This document shows positions 43,951 to 55,774 of a stretch of 64,000 nt of DNA, piece by piece. This DNA is from Clostridia bacterium. Its GTDB lineage: Bacteria > Bacillota > Clostridia > TANB77 > CAG-465. A model generated the notes under the pieces. The model saw nothing but the letters and a program-made list of their open reading frames with translations, did no database searches and had not been told where the DNA came from. Numbering within the stretch: the first letter of the stretch is position 1; each line of letters begins with the position of its first letter. The translations under genes and the position numbers were made by a program. The stretch spans positions 34,092 to 98,091 of the forward strand of contig JAGAIU010000055.1 of assembly GCA_017626395.1 (NCBI GenBank). Direction: 5' to 3'.

Positions 43951-45785
43951 ATTCTAAATATTCTTAGTGCATTAAATATTGCAAGTATTGTTATACCAAC
44001 ATCTGCAAATACTGCTAGCCACATTGATGTTATTCCCAATACACTACAAACTAAAAATGCTATTTTAGTTAGTAGTATGATTACAATATTTTGATTTACT
44101 ATTCTTTTTGTTCTTTTTGAAATGTCTATTGCTTCTATTATTTTTTCAGGTTCATCTGTCATTAATATAATATCAGCTGTCTCTACTGCAATATCTGAAC
44201 CTTTTCCCATAGCAATACCAACATCTGCCATAGCTATTACTGGTCCATCATTTATACCATCTCCAACAAATGAAACATTATTGCCGATATTTTTAGCATC
44301 TTCAATTATCCTTACTTTGTCTTGTGGAAGTAGTTCATAATACATATTATCTACACCTATTTCATTTGCAACTTTCTGAGCTGCTATTCTTCTATCTCCT
44401 GTTAGTATAACAACTTCTTTTACACCTCTTTTGTGTAAATTTTTAACAAGGTTTTTTGCACCTTCTTTTGTAGTATCTGCTAAAGTTATATATCCTTTAT
44501 ATTCACCATCTATTGCTAAATATACACTAGCTCCTCTAGTTTCTTCTTTTTCTAAAACTATATTATTATTGTTTAGTAATTTATAATTACCACAAATAAC
44601 TTCTTTTCCATCTATTGTAGCTTTTATTCCATAACCAGATACTTCTTCATGACTAGTTATTCTTTTTTCATCTATTTTAGCACCATACTTCTCTAATATA
44701 GAAGTTGCAATAACATGATTAGATTTAGATTCTGCAACTGCTACATATTCTAAAATTTGTGTCATTGTATAGTCTGATACACTCTTAATATTATCTACTT
44801 TAAATTTACCATCTGTTAAAGTTCCTGTTTTATCCAAATATATACTATCTATATTTGCAAGTTTATCTAGATACACTGTACCTTTAGCAAGTATTCCTCT
44901 TTTACTTGCAGCTCCCATTCCAACAAAAAATCCAAGAGGAATAGAAATAACTAGAGCACAAGGACAAGATATTACCAAGAAATTCAAAGCTCTATATACT
45001 GCCTCTTTAAGCTCTACATTTAATATAACTGGTAATAATATAGCTATTAAAATTACAACTGGTGTATATATTTTACAGAATTTAGAAATATATTTTTCAG
45101 TTTTAGATTTATTTTTACTTGCATTATTTACAAGCTCTATTATTTTAGATACTGCACTATCTTTTTCCTCACGTATAACTTCAAGATATATTGCACTACC
45201 TACATTTATACTTCCAGCAAGTATTTCTTGCCCTTTATTTATATCTACATACATACTTTCACCATTTAATGCAGACATATCCAGTTGTGCTACTTTATCT
45301 TGCAATATACAATCTAATGGAACTCTATCTCCTGTTTTAACTAATATTATATCTCCTACTTTAACATCTTCTGTATGTACTTTTTTTCCATCTTTTAATG
45401 TAGTTTCATTAATTTTTAAGTCTAATACTTTCTTTATTTTATCTTTAGATGAATCTACTGCTTTATCTTGTAATAGCTCACCTATTTTATATAATACAAG
45501 TACTGCTATACCTTCTGTGTACTCTCCTATTATAATGGCACCTATAGTTGCTATAGTCATTATTAAATTTTCATCAAACATATCTTTTCCAAAAAGATGT
45601 TTAACCGCTTTTAAAATAATATCGTAACCTATTAGTATGTATGCTAATATAAATAAATATTTAGCCATTTCAAATTTGCTAGATAAGAAAAAAGCAAGAA
45701 TAGTAATTGTTATACCTATTACCATTAATATTTTATTTGTTTTACTTAATCCTTCTTCTCCATGCTCGTGATGATGTTCATGCAT
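43941..45785 (-). CDS. Heavy-metal (Zn/Cd/Co-type) P1B-ATPase
   Basis: 614 residues. It has a His-rich N-terminus MHEHHHEHGEE in place of a full HMA domain and paired early TMs. The transport motif is SCPCALV (about 275), the phosphorylation site DKTGTLTDG (about 320), and the hinge GDGINDGPVIAMADVG. It exports Zn, Cd or Co at the cost of ATP. The usual nucleotide-binding SEHPLA motif reads SKSNHVIA: the His is kept and the Pro is not. The gene starts 2 bp after the arsR-type regulator ends, so expression should be metal-induced. Confidence 0.88.
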   Translation of the reverse strand: MHEHHHEHGEEGLSKTNKILMVIGITITILAFFLSSKFEMAKYLFILAYILIGYDIILKAVKHLFGKDMFDENLIMTIATIGAIIIGEYTEGIAVLVLYKIGELLQDKAVDSSKDKIKKVLDLKINETTLKDGKKVHTEDVKVGDIILVKTGDRVPLDCILQDKVAQLDMSALNGESMYVDINKGQEILAGSINVGSAIYLEVIREEKDSAVSKIIELVNNASKNKSKTEKYISKFCKIYTPVVILIAILLPVILNVELKEAVYRALNFLVISCPCALVISIPLGFFVGMGAASKRGILAKGTVYLDKLANIDSIYLDKTGTLTDGKFKVDNIKSVSDYTMTQILEYVAVAESKSNHVIATSILEKYGAKIDEKRITSHEEVSGYGIKATIDGKEVICGNYKLLNNNNIVLEKEETRGASVYLAIDGEYKGYITLADTTKEGAKNLVKNLHKRGVKEVVILTGDRRIAAQKVANEIGVDNMYYELLPQDKVRIIEDAKNIGNNVSFVGDGINDGPVIAMADVGIAMGKGSDIAVETADIILMTDEPEKIIEAIDISKRTKRIVNQNIVIILLTKIAFLVCSVLGITSMWLAVFADVGITILAIFNALRIFRIKK

Positions 45786-45786
45786 T

Positions 45787-46080
45787 TTACCTTACCTCCT
45801 TTACGTGTTCTATTGCTAAATCAAAAAGTTGCTCAATATGGTCATCATCTAAAGAGTAATATACCTCTTTACCTTTTCTTTCAGCTTTTACAAGTCTTGC
45901 ACTTTTTAAATTAGCAAGTTGATGAGATACTGCTGAATGAGTCATTCCTATTAATTCAGCTATATCTAGCACACACATTTCTTTTTTTAACAGACAAAAT
46001 AATATCTTTATTCTAGTAGAATCACCTATTACTTTAAACAAGTCTGCTAAATCGTTATATAAATCTTTATTCTGTTTCAT
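45787..46080 (-). CDS. ArsR/SmtB-family metal-sensing repressor
   Basis: 97 residues. A winged-helix DNA-binding core (MTHSAVSHQLANLKSARLV is the recognition region) is followed by an alpha5 metal site reading DDHIEQLFDLAIEHVKE. The spacing D-x-H-(10)-H-x2-E is exactly that of the SmtB/CzrA zinc site. Only one Cys (MCVLD) is left at the alpha3 site, so an alpha5 Zn/Co sensor is inferred and not a CadC-type Cd/Pb sensor. ATG 46080 follows AAAGGAGAAAAC. The longer frame to 46131 begins upstream of the transcription start. Confidence 0.9.
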   Translation of the reverse strand: MKQNKDLYNDLADLFKVIGDSTRIKILFCLLKKEMCVLDIAELIGMTHSAVSHQLANLKSARLVKAERKGKEVYYSLDDDHIEQLFDLAIEHVKEVR

Positions 46081-46096
46081 GTTTTCTCCTTTGATA

Positions 46097-46114
46097 TATG
46101 AATATTTGTTCATA
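46097..46114. promoter_or_regulatory. ArsR/SmtB-type operator
   Basis: Inverted repeat TATGAA-TATTTG-TTCATA, matching the known CzrA/SmtB-type operator pattern (TATGAA-N6-TTCATA). It lies directly downstream of the -10 box over the predicted transcription start. Confidence 0.75.
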
Positions 46115-46121
46115 CGTTCAT

Positions 46122-46150
46122 ATATTAGCATAAAAAAAATATAATGTCAA
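46122..46150 (-). promoter_or_regulatory. Promoter of the arsR-ATPase operon
   Basis: Minus strand: TTGACA (46145-46150), 17 bp, TAATAT (46122-46127). The -35 box lies in the stem of the truB terminator. Confidence 0.7.
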
Positions 46151-46165
46151 TAACAACATTATATT
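46131..46165 (-). terminator. Terminator of the nusA-infB-truB operon
   Basis: Stem AATATAATGT/ACATTATATT (46138-46147 with 46056+100 to 46165, i.e. 46156-46165) with an 8-nt loop, then T8 on the minus strand. Confidence 0.75.
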
Positions 46166-46174
46166 CTTTAATTT

Positions 46175-47053
46175 TTATTCTATTATAAATCTTTTTAAGT
46201 TTTTATCTTCAACTGTTCCAAGTCCTATGTATTTACCTTTATTATATACACGAACTATTTGATCTGAAGATTGAACTTCAAGCTTAACACCATTTAAGAA
46301 TTTTCCTAATTCATCATCTGATAGTGTAATTTTTTTATTTTCAATATAGTAATTTTCAATAGTTATTATTCTATCTAGCATTTCTATATAATCTAATTTT
46401 AAGAAATCATATAGTGGTATACTGTCTTCAATAGCAAAACTTCCTGTTTTAGTTCTTCTAAGTTCTGTCATTGTTGCACCACAACCAATTTTTTTGCCAA
46501 TATCATTAACTAAACTTCTAATGTATGTACCTTTTGAACATACAACATCAAAAGCTACTTCCTTAGATTCTAAATCTATTCTAATATTGTCTATACTAAA
46601 TATTTCTATTTCTCTTGGCTTGATTTCTACATCTTGATTTTCTCTTGCATATTGATATAATTTCTTTCCTTCTACTTTGATAGCACTATATTTAGGTGGC
46701 ATTTGTTGTTGCTTTCCAATAAATCTTTTAATTCTTTCTTTTATATATATTTCATCTTTATTGAAAACACTAGCAAATACTATTCTACCTGTAATATCAT
46801 AAGTGTCTGTTTCAACACCAAGTAACATTTTTACACTATAGCTTTTAGTCTCACTTGTTAATTTCTCACTTAATTTAGTAGCTTCACCTATACATATAGG
46901 TAATACTCCCGTAGCAAGTGGATCTAAAGTACCAGTATGTCCTACTTTTTGATCAGGAAAAATTTTTCTTATTGCATCTACTACATCATGAGATGTAATA
47001 CATTGTGGCTTGTCTATATTTAAAATGCCATTTTTAGTTTGTGGTATTATCAT
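46175..47053 (-). CDS. truB: tRNA pseudouridine-55 synthase
   Basis: 292 residues. Catalytic motif KVGHTGTLDPLATGVLPICIG (Asp in TLDP), the KPCG-equivalent opening GILNIDKPQCITSHDVV, and CSKGTYIRSLVNDIG. It makes pseudouridine 55 in the T loop of tRNAs. The last gene of the nusA-infB operon; its ATG shares one base with the nrnA stop (TAATG). The C-terminal part (about 230-292) is PUA-like. Confidence 0.94.
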   Translation of the reverse strand: MIIPQTKNGILNIDKPQCITSHDVVDAIRKIFPDQKVGHTGTLDPLATGVLPICIGEATKLSEKLTSETKSYSVKMLLGVETDTYDITGRIVFASVFNKDEIYIKERIKRFIGKQQQMPPKYSAIKVEGKKLYQYARENQDVEIKPREIEIFSIDNIRIDLESKEVAFDVVCSKGTYIRSLVNDIGKKIGCGATMTELRRTKTGSFAIEDSIPLYDFLKLDYIEMLDRIITIENYYIENKKITLSDDELGKFLNGVKLEVQSSDQIVRVYNKGKYIGLGTVEDKNLKRFIIE

Positions 47054-48000
47054 TATAACATCTCTCCTACTGCTTTAATTAATTTTTCTTTTTCCACTTC
47101 AAGTGATTCTCTCATAGTATATCCAGCAGCTCTAGGGTGTCCGCCACCACCAAATGCTATTGCAATTTTAGAGGTATCTAAATTTCCGCCTGAACGCATA
47201 CTTACTTTCAAGCTACCATCGCTTTTTCCTCTAACATATACTGCGATTTCTGTACCTTCAACAGCTCTTAAGTAATTAGTCATTCCTTCTGAATCTTCAT
47301 CATCAAGACCTAGAGCTTTAATTTCTTCATAGCTAATATATGAATATCTCATTTTTCCATCGTAGTATACTTCCATGTTTTCAACAGTTTTAGCAATAAG
47401 TTTTAGTTTAGCTTCTTTCATTGTATCGTTTAATTTTTTACATACTTCTACTGATCTTGCACCGTTATCTAAAAGATCCGCAGCTACTCTAAAAGTATCT
47501 GAGTTTGCATTTGAATAGTTAAAACTTCCAGTATCAGTCATAATTCCAGTGTATAGTAACGTTGCTATATTTTCATCAAAATCTACTTCTAATGATTTTA
47601 TAAATAGATATGCTATTTCACTAGCAGATGATTTTAAATCATTAATATATCTAAAATCTCCATAAGGATTTGAAATTTGATGATGATCAAGCATTATTAC
47701 TTTTTTAGCTTTGTTGTAATCTTCTTCACTCATAGCAAGCCTTGTTCTATCACTTGCATCTAAAGCAATAAGTAAATCATATTCATCTTCTTTTACATTT
47801 TCTACTCTATATTCTACCCCAGGTAAAAATTCAAAAGCACTTGAAAATGAAGGCATTATAACATGCACATCTTTACCCAATTTTTTTAGTGCGAAGTATA
47901 CAGCAAAAGTTGATCCTATTGCATCTCCATCTGGATTAACATGCGCTACAACATATACTGATTTTGAATTTTTTACTATTTCTCTTGCCTCTTTAAACAA
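47053..48000 (-). CDS. nrnA: DHH-family oligoribonuclease/pAp phosphatase
   Basis: 315 residues. A DHH domain has HVNPDGDAIGST, ALDASDR, and the DHH motif in MLDHHQIS. The DHHA1 domain ends with FGGGGHPRAAG. NrnA degrades short RNA oligonucleotides and dephosphorylates 3'-phosphoadenosine 5'-phosphate. The start is TTG 48000 after GGGGGATTGTA. Position between rbfA and truB is the standard one. Confidence 0.92.
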   Translation of the reverse strand: MFKEAREIVKNSKSVYVVAHVNPDGDAIGSTFAVYFALKKLGKDVHVIMPSFSSAFEFLPGVEYRVENVKEDEYDLLIALDASDRTRLAMSEEDYNKAKKVIMLDHHQISNPYGDFRYINDLKSSASEIAYLFIKSLEVDFDENIATLLYTGIMTDTGSFNYSNANSDTFRVAADLLDNGARSVEVCKKLNDTMKEAKLKLIAKTVENMEVYYDGKMRYSYISYEEIKALGLDDEDSEGMTNYLRAVEGTEIAVYVRGKSDGSLKVSMRSGGNLDTSKIAIAFGGGGHPRAAGYTMRESLEVEKEKLIKAVGEML

Positions 48001-48023
48001 TACAATCCCCCGCTTTCTTTTAA

Positions 48024-48377
48024 TTATTTATTTTTGTTATCTTTTTCCATAACGTCTTTTATAACTCTGTCCATATGCTCACCATATTCCATTGAATTGT
48101 CTAATTCAAATATTAGCTCTGGCATATTTCTCATTCTTACTCTTCTTCCTAATTCTTTTTTTATAAAGCCTTTAGCTTTTGTTAAAGCTTCTACAACTTT
48201 ATTTTTATTAGTTTTACCAAAAATACTAACATATATTTTAGCATATTTTTGGTCTGGAGTTATTTTAACATCAGTTACAGAAATAAGTCCTGTAACTGAT
48301 GGTTCTTTAACTTCATTCATAATAATATTACTAAGAGCAAATTTAACGTCTTGTTCTAATCTTTCGTGTCTTTGCAT
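48024..48377 (-). CDS. rbfA: Ribosome-binding factor A
   Basis: 117 residues, opening QRHERLEQDVKFALSNIIMNEV, with the KH-like core VTDVKITPDQKYAKIYVSIFG and LGRRVRMRNMPELIFELDNSMEYG. It assists late maturation of the 30S subunit. Full length for the family, in its standard place after infB. Confidence 0.94.
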   Translation of the reverse strand: MQRHERLEQDVKFALSNIIMNEVKEPSVTGLISVTDVKITPDQKYAKIYVSIFGKTNKNKVVEALTKAKGFIKKELGRRVRMRNMPELIFELDNSMEYGEHMDRVIKDVMEKDNKNK

Positions 48378-48386
48378 AATATCCTC

Positions 48387-51397
<3,011 letters not shown>

Positions 51398-51410
<13 letters not shown>

Positions 51411-51667
51411 ATTACTTCCCCCAATTCTTCTAATACTTCTAATAAACTACAATCATTTATATCAATTTTAATTTTTACTTTATTTTTATTAATAGCCTTT
51501 TTTAAACTTTCTATACATTTTTTGTCTTTACAAATATATATCCCTCTACTATTAATATTCTGATTTTTATCTATTATTGCTTTTTTTTCGTTATCTGCTA
51601 CAATTCTAAAAAATTCTTTTTTATCTTTTCTAGCTTTGCACGCTACACAGCATCTAATAGGTTCCAT
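51398..51667 (-). CDS. ylxR: YlxR/RnpM family RNA-binding protein
   Basis: 89 residues with the family pattern [20 protein letters not shown] and [20 protein letters not shown]. YlxR (RnpM) binds RNA and modulates RNase P in B. subtilis. It sits between nusA and infB as usual. The ylxQ (L7Ae-like) gene that often follows is missing: infB starts before ylxR ends. Confidence 0.9.
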
Positions 51668-51681
51668 TTAATCACCTGTTT

Positions 51682-52809
51682 CTATTCAACTACTGTTTCT
51701 TTAATTTGTGTTTCAGTTTTAATATCTATTTTCCATCCTGTAAGTATTGCTGCAAGTCTTACGTTTTGTCCACCTGCACCTATAGCAAATACTAAAGCAT
51801 CGTCTGGTACTACTACAGTAGCAATTTTTTCTTCATCATTAATATCTATAGCAAGTATTGGTGCTGGAGATATTGCATTGATGATATAACTTGGTATATC
51901 TTCGCTATATGGTATAACGTCAATTTTTTCCCCATTTAATTCATCTATTATTGGTTGTATTCTCATACCTTTTTTACCAACTAAGCTTCCTACTGGATCT
52001 ACGTTTTCGTCATGAGACCATACAGATATTTTTGTTCTGCTTCCAGCTTCTCTTGCGATATCTTTTATTTCTACTATTCCATCCATAATTTCTGGAACTT
52101 CATTTTCAAATAATTTTTTAACAAAGTTTGGACTTTTTCTAGATAATGTTATTTTTGGTTGTGAACTTCCTGTTTCATTTACAACACTTAAAACTAAAGC
52201 TTTAATTTTTTGATGTGGTTGTAATTTTTCAGTTTTAATTTGTTCGTTGTTTGGTATTAAAGCTTCTACTCTTCCAAGATCAACTATAACTCCAAATTTT
52301 TCTGTTTTTTGAACAGTACCAACTATTATTTGACCAACTTTATCTGCATATTGTGTATATACTAAGTTTTTCTCAGCTTCTATTATTTTTTGAACTAGTA
52401 TGTTTTTACCAGTAGATGCTGCAATTCTTCCAAAGTTTTTAGGTGTAACTTCAACTTTTATTGAATCACCTATTTTAGCTTTTTTAGAAATTTTCTTAGC
52501 ATCTTCTAAAGTTATTTTTATTCCAACTTCTTCTGGAGCAACTTCTTCACATACTTCTTTAACAGCATAAACTTTGATAGATGTTTCTGTTATATCTACA
52601 TCAACATCTTCAGGAACAATAACATTGATGTGGTTTTCTGGATCACCATTTTCGTTATTATTGTGTGTATTTTCAAAATCTCTTTTATATGCTGCTTTTA
52701 AAGCTGTTTTTAAAGCATCAATTAAATATTCTTTTGTTATACCTTTCTCTTGATAAATTTGATCGATTGCATTAAACAATTCTTTAGAACTAATTTTCTC
52801 ACTTCTCAT
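51682..52809 (-). CDS. nusA: Transcription termination/antitermination factor NusA
   Basis: 375 residues. An N-terminal RNAP-binding domain (about 1-130) precedes an S1 domain (about 135-200, GQIIVGTVQKTEKFGVIVDLG). KH1 and KH2 domains follow (about 205-350, GSLVGKKGMRIQPIIDELNGEKIDV and FAIGAGGQNVRLAAILTGWKID). It lacks C-terminal acidic repeats, as in Firmicutes. It controls pausing and termination. The GGGGGAATTAGG site precedes the ATG. Confidence 0.95.
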   Translation of the reverse strand: MRSEKISSKELFNAIDQIYQEKGITKEYLIDALKTALKAAYKRDFENTHNNNENGDPENHINVIVPEDVDVDITETSIKVYAVKEVCEEVAPEEVGIKITLEDAKKISKKAKIGDSIKVEVTPKNFGRIAASTGKNILVQKIIEAEKNLVYTQYADKVGQIIVGTVQKTEKFGVIVDLGRVEALIPNNEQIKTEKLQPHQKIKALVLSVVNETGSSQPKITLSRKSPNFVKKLFENEVPEIMDGIVEIKDIAREAGSRTKISVWSHDENVDPVGSLVGKKGMRIQPIIDELNGEKIDVIPYSEDIPSYIINAISPAPILAIDINDEEKIATVVVPDDALVFAIGAGGQNVRLAAILTGWKIDIKTETQIKETVVE

Positions 52810-52831
52810 TTCCTAATTCCCCCATTATAAT

Positions 52832-53356
52832 TTAATTATTTTTATTAAACTTGTTCAGTTTGTTTAAATTAACATTATCTGTATTGCCTTTTAAAGCTGA
52901 AGCAAAATCATATGTTGTATATGCTGTGGCAATATCTTTTAAAGATAAAGTAACATCTTCTTTATCTAATGTTAAAGTAACTGTTTCTTCATCTTCATTT
53001 ACAGCTTTTATTACTGCTTCAAATTCTTTTAAATCATTTTGTTTTTTAAATAATTTTACATGAATTTCTTGACCCATATATTTTTTGTACAATTTAATGT
53101 TTTTTAATTGTCTTTCAAGTCCTGGTGAAGATACTTCTAAAACATATTCTTGTTTTATATTTTGGTCAACGATATCTTCAATTGCTCTACTTACATTTTC
53201 GCAATCTTCAACCCACATAGACTCCCCAACTTTGTCTATGACAACTCTTAATACGTTATTTGAACCTTCTTTTACGAACTCTACATATTCAATCTCAAAT
53301 CCTAGATTTTTAACGATTGGTTCAATAACTTCTTCAACTTTAATTTCAACTTTCAT
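52832..53356 (-). CDS. rimP: Ribosome maturation factor RimP
   Basis: 174 residues. The N-terminal domain contains GFEIEYVEFVKEGSNNVLRVVID, VEDCENVSRAIEDIVD and YVLEVSSPGLERQL, diagnostic of RimP. A C-terminal SH3-like domain follows, with an Asn/Lys-rich tail. It helps 30S maturation. It is the first gene of the operon, preceded by a structured leader and a clear promoter. Confidence 0.94.
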   Translation of the reverse strand: MKVEIKVEEVIEPIVKNLGFEIEYVEFVKEGSNNVLRVVIDKVGESMWVEDCENVSRAIEDIVDQNIKQEYVLEVSSPGLERQLKNIKLYKKYMGQEIHVKLFKKQNDLKEFEAVIKAVNEDEETVTLTLDKEDVTLSLKDIATAYTTYDFASALKGNTDNVNLNKLNKFNKNN

Positions 53357-53379
53357 TTACTACCTCGCTATCTAAACAT

Positions 53380-53410
53380 AAGTGAGAGGATTTTAGCCAC
53401 CCTCTCACTT
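53380..53410 (-). ncRNA. Hairpin in the rimP operon leader
   Basis: Perfect 10-bp stem AAGTGAGAGG/CCTCTCACTT (53380-53389 with 53401-53410) with an 11-nt loop. It lies at the 5' end of the roughly 64-nt leader. No T tract follows, so it is not a terminator. It may stabilise the mRNA or bind a product of the operon. Confidence 0.5.
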
Positions 53411-53426
53411 CAGTTCACGTAATATT

Positions 53427-53455
53427 ATTATACTATATTTATTTTGAAAAATCAA
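53427..53455 (-). promoter_or_regulatory. Promoter of the rimP-nusA-infB-truB operon
   Basis: Minus strand: TTGATT (53450-53455), 17 bp, TATAAT (53427-53432). Start predicted near 53420. Confidence 0.65.
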
Positions 53456-53491
53456 CAATTTATCCAATATTTTTATAGTAAACTTTAATAT

Positions 53492-53926
53492 TTATTTCAT
53501 ATTGATAAATAAATCAATTCTATCTAAAGAATTTTTCTCAAATTGTTCCATTCTATCTATTAAATTCATAACTGTTTTACTCTTAATTTTATACTCCTTT
53601 TTTACCCTTTCAATGTCTAGTAAATTTACTTCATTATATTCTTTCATGAGCTCTAAATATTCTAACCTACTATCTGCTTTAATGTTTGCACCTATGCTAC
53701 TTGCTATTCCAAATGCTATATTCGTTTCACCATTATACTTTTTCATCCTACTTTTTAACATTCTTCTTATTGATACATTAAACTTTTTGTACTCTAATAT
53801 ATTGTGTCTAATTAGCTCGTAAACTTCATCTTTTATTTCCTTCTTTTTTAATATTTTATATAGCATATCTTGTTGTATCTTAATATTGGTTAGTAAGTAT
53901 TTTAAAAGATCTATTTCTTCGTTCAT
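53492..53926 (-). CDS. Uncharacterised helical protein
   Basis: 144 residues, soluble, almost wholly helical and highly charged. The segments LLKYLLTNIKIQQDMLYKILKKK and YELIRHNILEYKKF read like long amphipathic helices of a bundle. A short Gly/Ala-containing turn (FGIASSIGANI) breaks the pattern near residue 75. No family recognised. AAGGTGATAAT precedes the ATG. It lies between the rimP operon and an exported protein of unknown function, separated from the latter by a terminator. Confidence 0.55.
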   Translation of the reverse strand: MNEEIDLLKYLLTNIKIQQDMLYKILKKKEIKDEVYELIRHNILEYKKFNVSIRRMLKSRMKKYNGETNIAFGIASSIGANIKADSRLEYLELMKEYNEVNLLDIERVKKEYKIKSKTVMNLIDRMEQFEKNSLDRIDLFINMK

Positions 53927-53960
53927 ATTATCACCTTTAATATTATTTGAATAAATGAAA

Positions 53961-53990
53961 AAAAGATACTTTAATTAAAGTATCTTTTCT
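53961..53990 (-). terminator. Terminator of the gene at 54031-54987
   Basis: Perfect palindrome AAAGATACTTTAATTAAAGTATCTTT, with T7 on the minus strand. Confidence 0.8.
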
Positions 53991-54030
53991 TCAATGTGTT
54001 TTTATATGTCAAAAAAGGATTTGTTGTTTG

Positions 54031-54987
54031 TTATTTTATAATTTCAGATTTTACCCAATAATATGTACCATCTTCATTTTTCATAAATGTATGTTTGTAT
54101 TCAGATGCTTGATCATAGTATTTAGATAGTATTTTCATTCTATTATCGTAAAGATATCCGTCACCACTGTTTTCTGCCAAATTAGGTTTTGCAAAAGCTT
54201 TTACATTAACACCTGCTATTAACTCTTCAAATGTTGGGCAATTTGCATATAGTTCATCACTTTCAAAGTCTTTGTATGAATCTAAGACTTCACTTCTATG
54301 ACCTCTCCAATCTTTTACATCTAAAGTTAAGCCTAAAGTTACACCTTGACTATTTACTACATCTGTATTTATAGCGACAAAAAGATATTTGCTATATACT
54401 TCATATCTATCACTATATTCTTCTATTTTATATACACCTGTTACTGGATAAGATGATGGACCACCTCCGCCACCACCTACTCTATTATAAAATGCTTGTT
54501 TTTCTTCGATATATTCATATCCTATAAAATCAACCATAAAATCCGCTGGTGTATAATCTGCTTCACCAAAAATTTCTTTCATTGAGGCATCTACATATTC
54601 TTTCTTTAACATATAAGAATAATTTGAATCATCACTAGGTTCTACTTTTTCTGATGCACCATTCCAATATGCAAGTCTAAGTTTTTGATAGTTTTCTAAA
54701 TCATCAATTGTTATACTTCCCATTTTTATATCATAGAAATATTCTTCAATGTTACGTGGGTAAAGTATAGTTGCCATCCTTCTGGCTATCTCACTATCAA
54801 GTGCTAAATATGTTGGAGCTTCTTCCTCTTTTTCATCTCCAACATTTTCTTCTCCTACTACTTGTTCATTGCTATTAGGGTCAGCTACTTCCTGTTTTTC
54901 TGGAAGATTTGTAACTATAAGAGCTACTACTAAACCTACGATTACAAGTACTAAAAGTAAAGTTGTTATTATACTACTTCTTCTCAT
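54031..54987 (-). CDS. Exported membrane-anchored protein of unknown function
   Basis: 318 residues. An N-terminal TM (about 6-28) without a lipobox precedes an acidic linker (about 30-55, EEEA-rich). A soluble extracytoplasmic domain of about 260 residues follows. A GGGGGPSS run (about residue 174) sits in the middle of that domain. Aromatic and acidic residues are frequent. No family recognised. AAGGAGGTAG decides the start. It has its own promoter and terminator. Confidence 0.55.
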   Translation of the reverse strand: MRRSSIITTLLLVLVIVGLVVALIVTNLPEKQEVADPNSNEQVVGEENVGDEKEEEAPTYLALDSEIARRMATILYPRNIEEYFYDIKMGSITIDDLENYQKLRLAYWNGASEKVEPSDDSNYSYMLKKEYVDASMKEIFGEADYTPADFMVDFIGYEYIEEKQAFYNRVGGGGGGPSSYPVTGVYKIEEYSDRYEVYSKYLFVAINTDVVNSQGVTLGLTLDVKDWRGHRSEVLDSYKDFESDELYANCPTFEELIAGVNVKAFAKPNLAENSGDGYLYDNRMKILSKYYDQASEYKHTFMKNEDGTYYWVKSEIIK

Positions 54988-55032
54988 AAATCTACCTCCT
55001 TTAAATTTATGTTTTATCTTTTGTACACTTTA

Positions 55033-55061
55033 ATTTTATTTTATTATTTTTTATTTGTAAA
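55033..55061 (-). promoter_or_regulatory. Promoter of the gene at 54031-54987
   Basis: Minus strand: TTTACA (55056-55061), 17 bp, TAAAAT (55033-55038). The surrounding 210 bp are very AT-rich and otherwise empty. Confidence 0.45.
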
Positions 55062-55157
55062 TACCCTATATTTTAGTATAAATATCTACTATTTTGACTG
55101 TTTTTAGTACTTTTGATATTTATATTTTATTTATATCTTTAGTATTTCAAAATAGTT

Positions 55158-55190
55158 ACAAAAAAAGACTTAGTGTTTACTAAGCCTTAT
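55158..55190 (-). terminator. Terminator of the flavin reductase gene
   Basis: Minus strand: GGCTTAGT/ACTAAGTC-type stem with a 4-nt loop, followed by TTTTTTT. Confidence 0.75.
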
Positions 55191-55199
55191 TTTGTTATA

Positions 55200-55760
55200 T
55201 TATTTCTTTTTAACAGAAAATCCAAACTTTCCTAAACTTTCTCCAAGTGCATAATATTGTCCATGAGAATATGCCATTAAGTTACATTTCTCCATACAGA
55301 ATCTTCCATTTTCATCCATGTATTTTTCGTCTACATTTACAGCTAATACTTTAGCTATAAACATATCATGTGAACCTAGTTCTTTTATTTCTTCAACTTT
55401 ACATTCAATAGTTACTGGACTTTTCTTAAGCATTGGTACATCTATTTGTGTAGCAGGTTCTGTTTCTAAATTTAATGTTTTAAATTTATTTTCATTTCTT
55501 CCAGATTTAACTCCACAATAATCTGTAGCATAAGCAAGTTCTTCTGTAGTTAAATTAATACAGAAAACTTCACTTTCTTTTATTAAATCATATGAAAATC
55601 TTTCTTTTCTAACAGATATGTATGTCATTGCAGGATCTGTACATATAGTTCCAGTCCATGCTACTGTAAATACATTTTCAACATCCTTATTTTTACAAGT
55701 TACCATTACTGCAGGTACTGGATATACTAGTGTACCTGGTTTCCATGTCTGTCTTGACAT
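55200..55760 (-). CDS. Flavin reductase-like FMN-binding protein
   Basis: 186 residues with the split-barrel flavin reductase fold (PF01613-like). Recognisable are the opening W.PG.LVYPVPAVMVTC, MTYISVRKERFSYDLIKE, the Leu/Asn strand VFCINLTTEELAYATDYCG, and the C-terminal KCNLMAYSHGQYYALGE. Related proteins bind FMN and transfer electrons or reduce flavins; specificity is unknown. It lies 14 bp downstream of the DUF6512 gene with its own AGGAGGAAT site, so the two are likely co-transcribed. Confidence 0.82.
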   Translation of the reverse strand: MSRQTWKPGTLVYPVPAVMVTCKNKDVENVFTVAWTGTICTDPAMTYISVRKERFSYDLIKESEVFCINLTTEELAYATDYCGVKSGRNENKFKTLNLETEPATQIDVPMLKKSPVTIECKVEEIKELGSHDMFIAKVLAVNVDEKYMDENGRFCMEKCNLMAYSHGQYYALGESLGKFGFSVKKK

Positions 55761-55774
55761 AGCTATTCCTCCTT

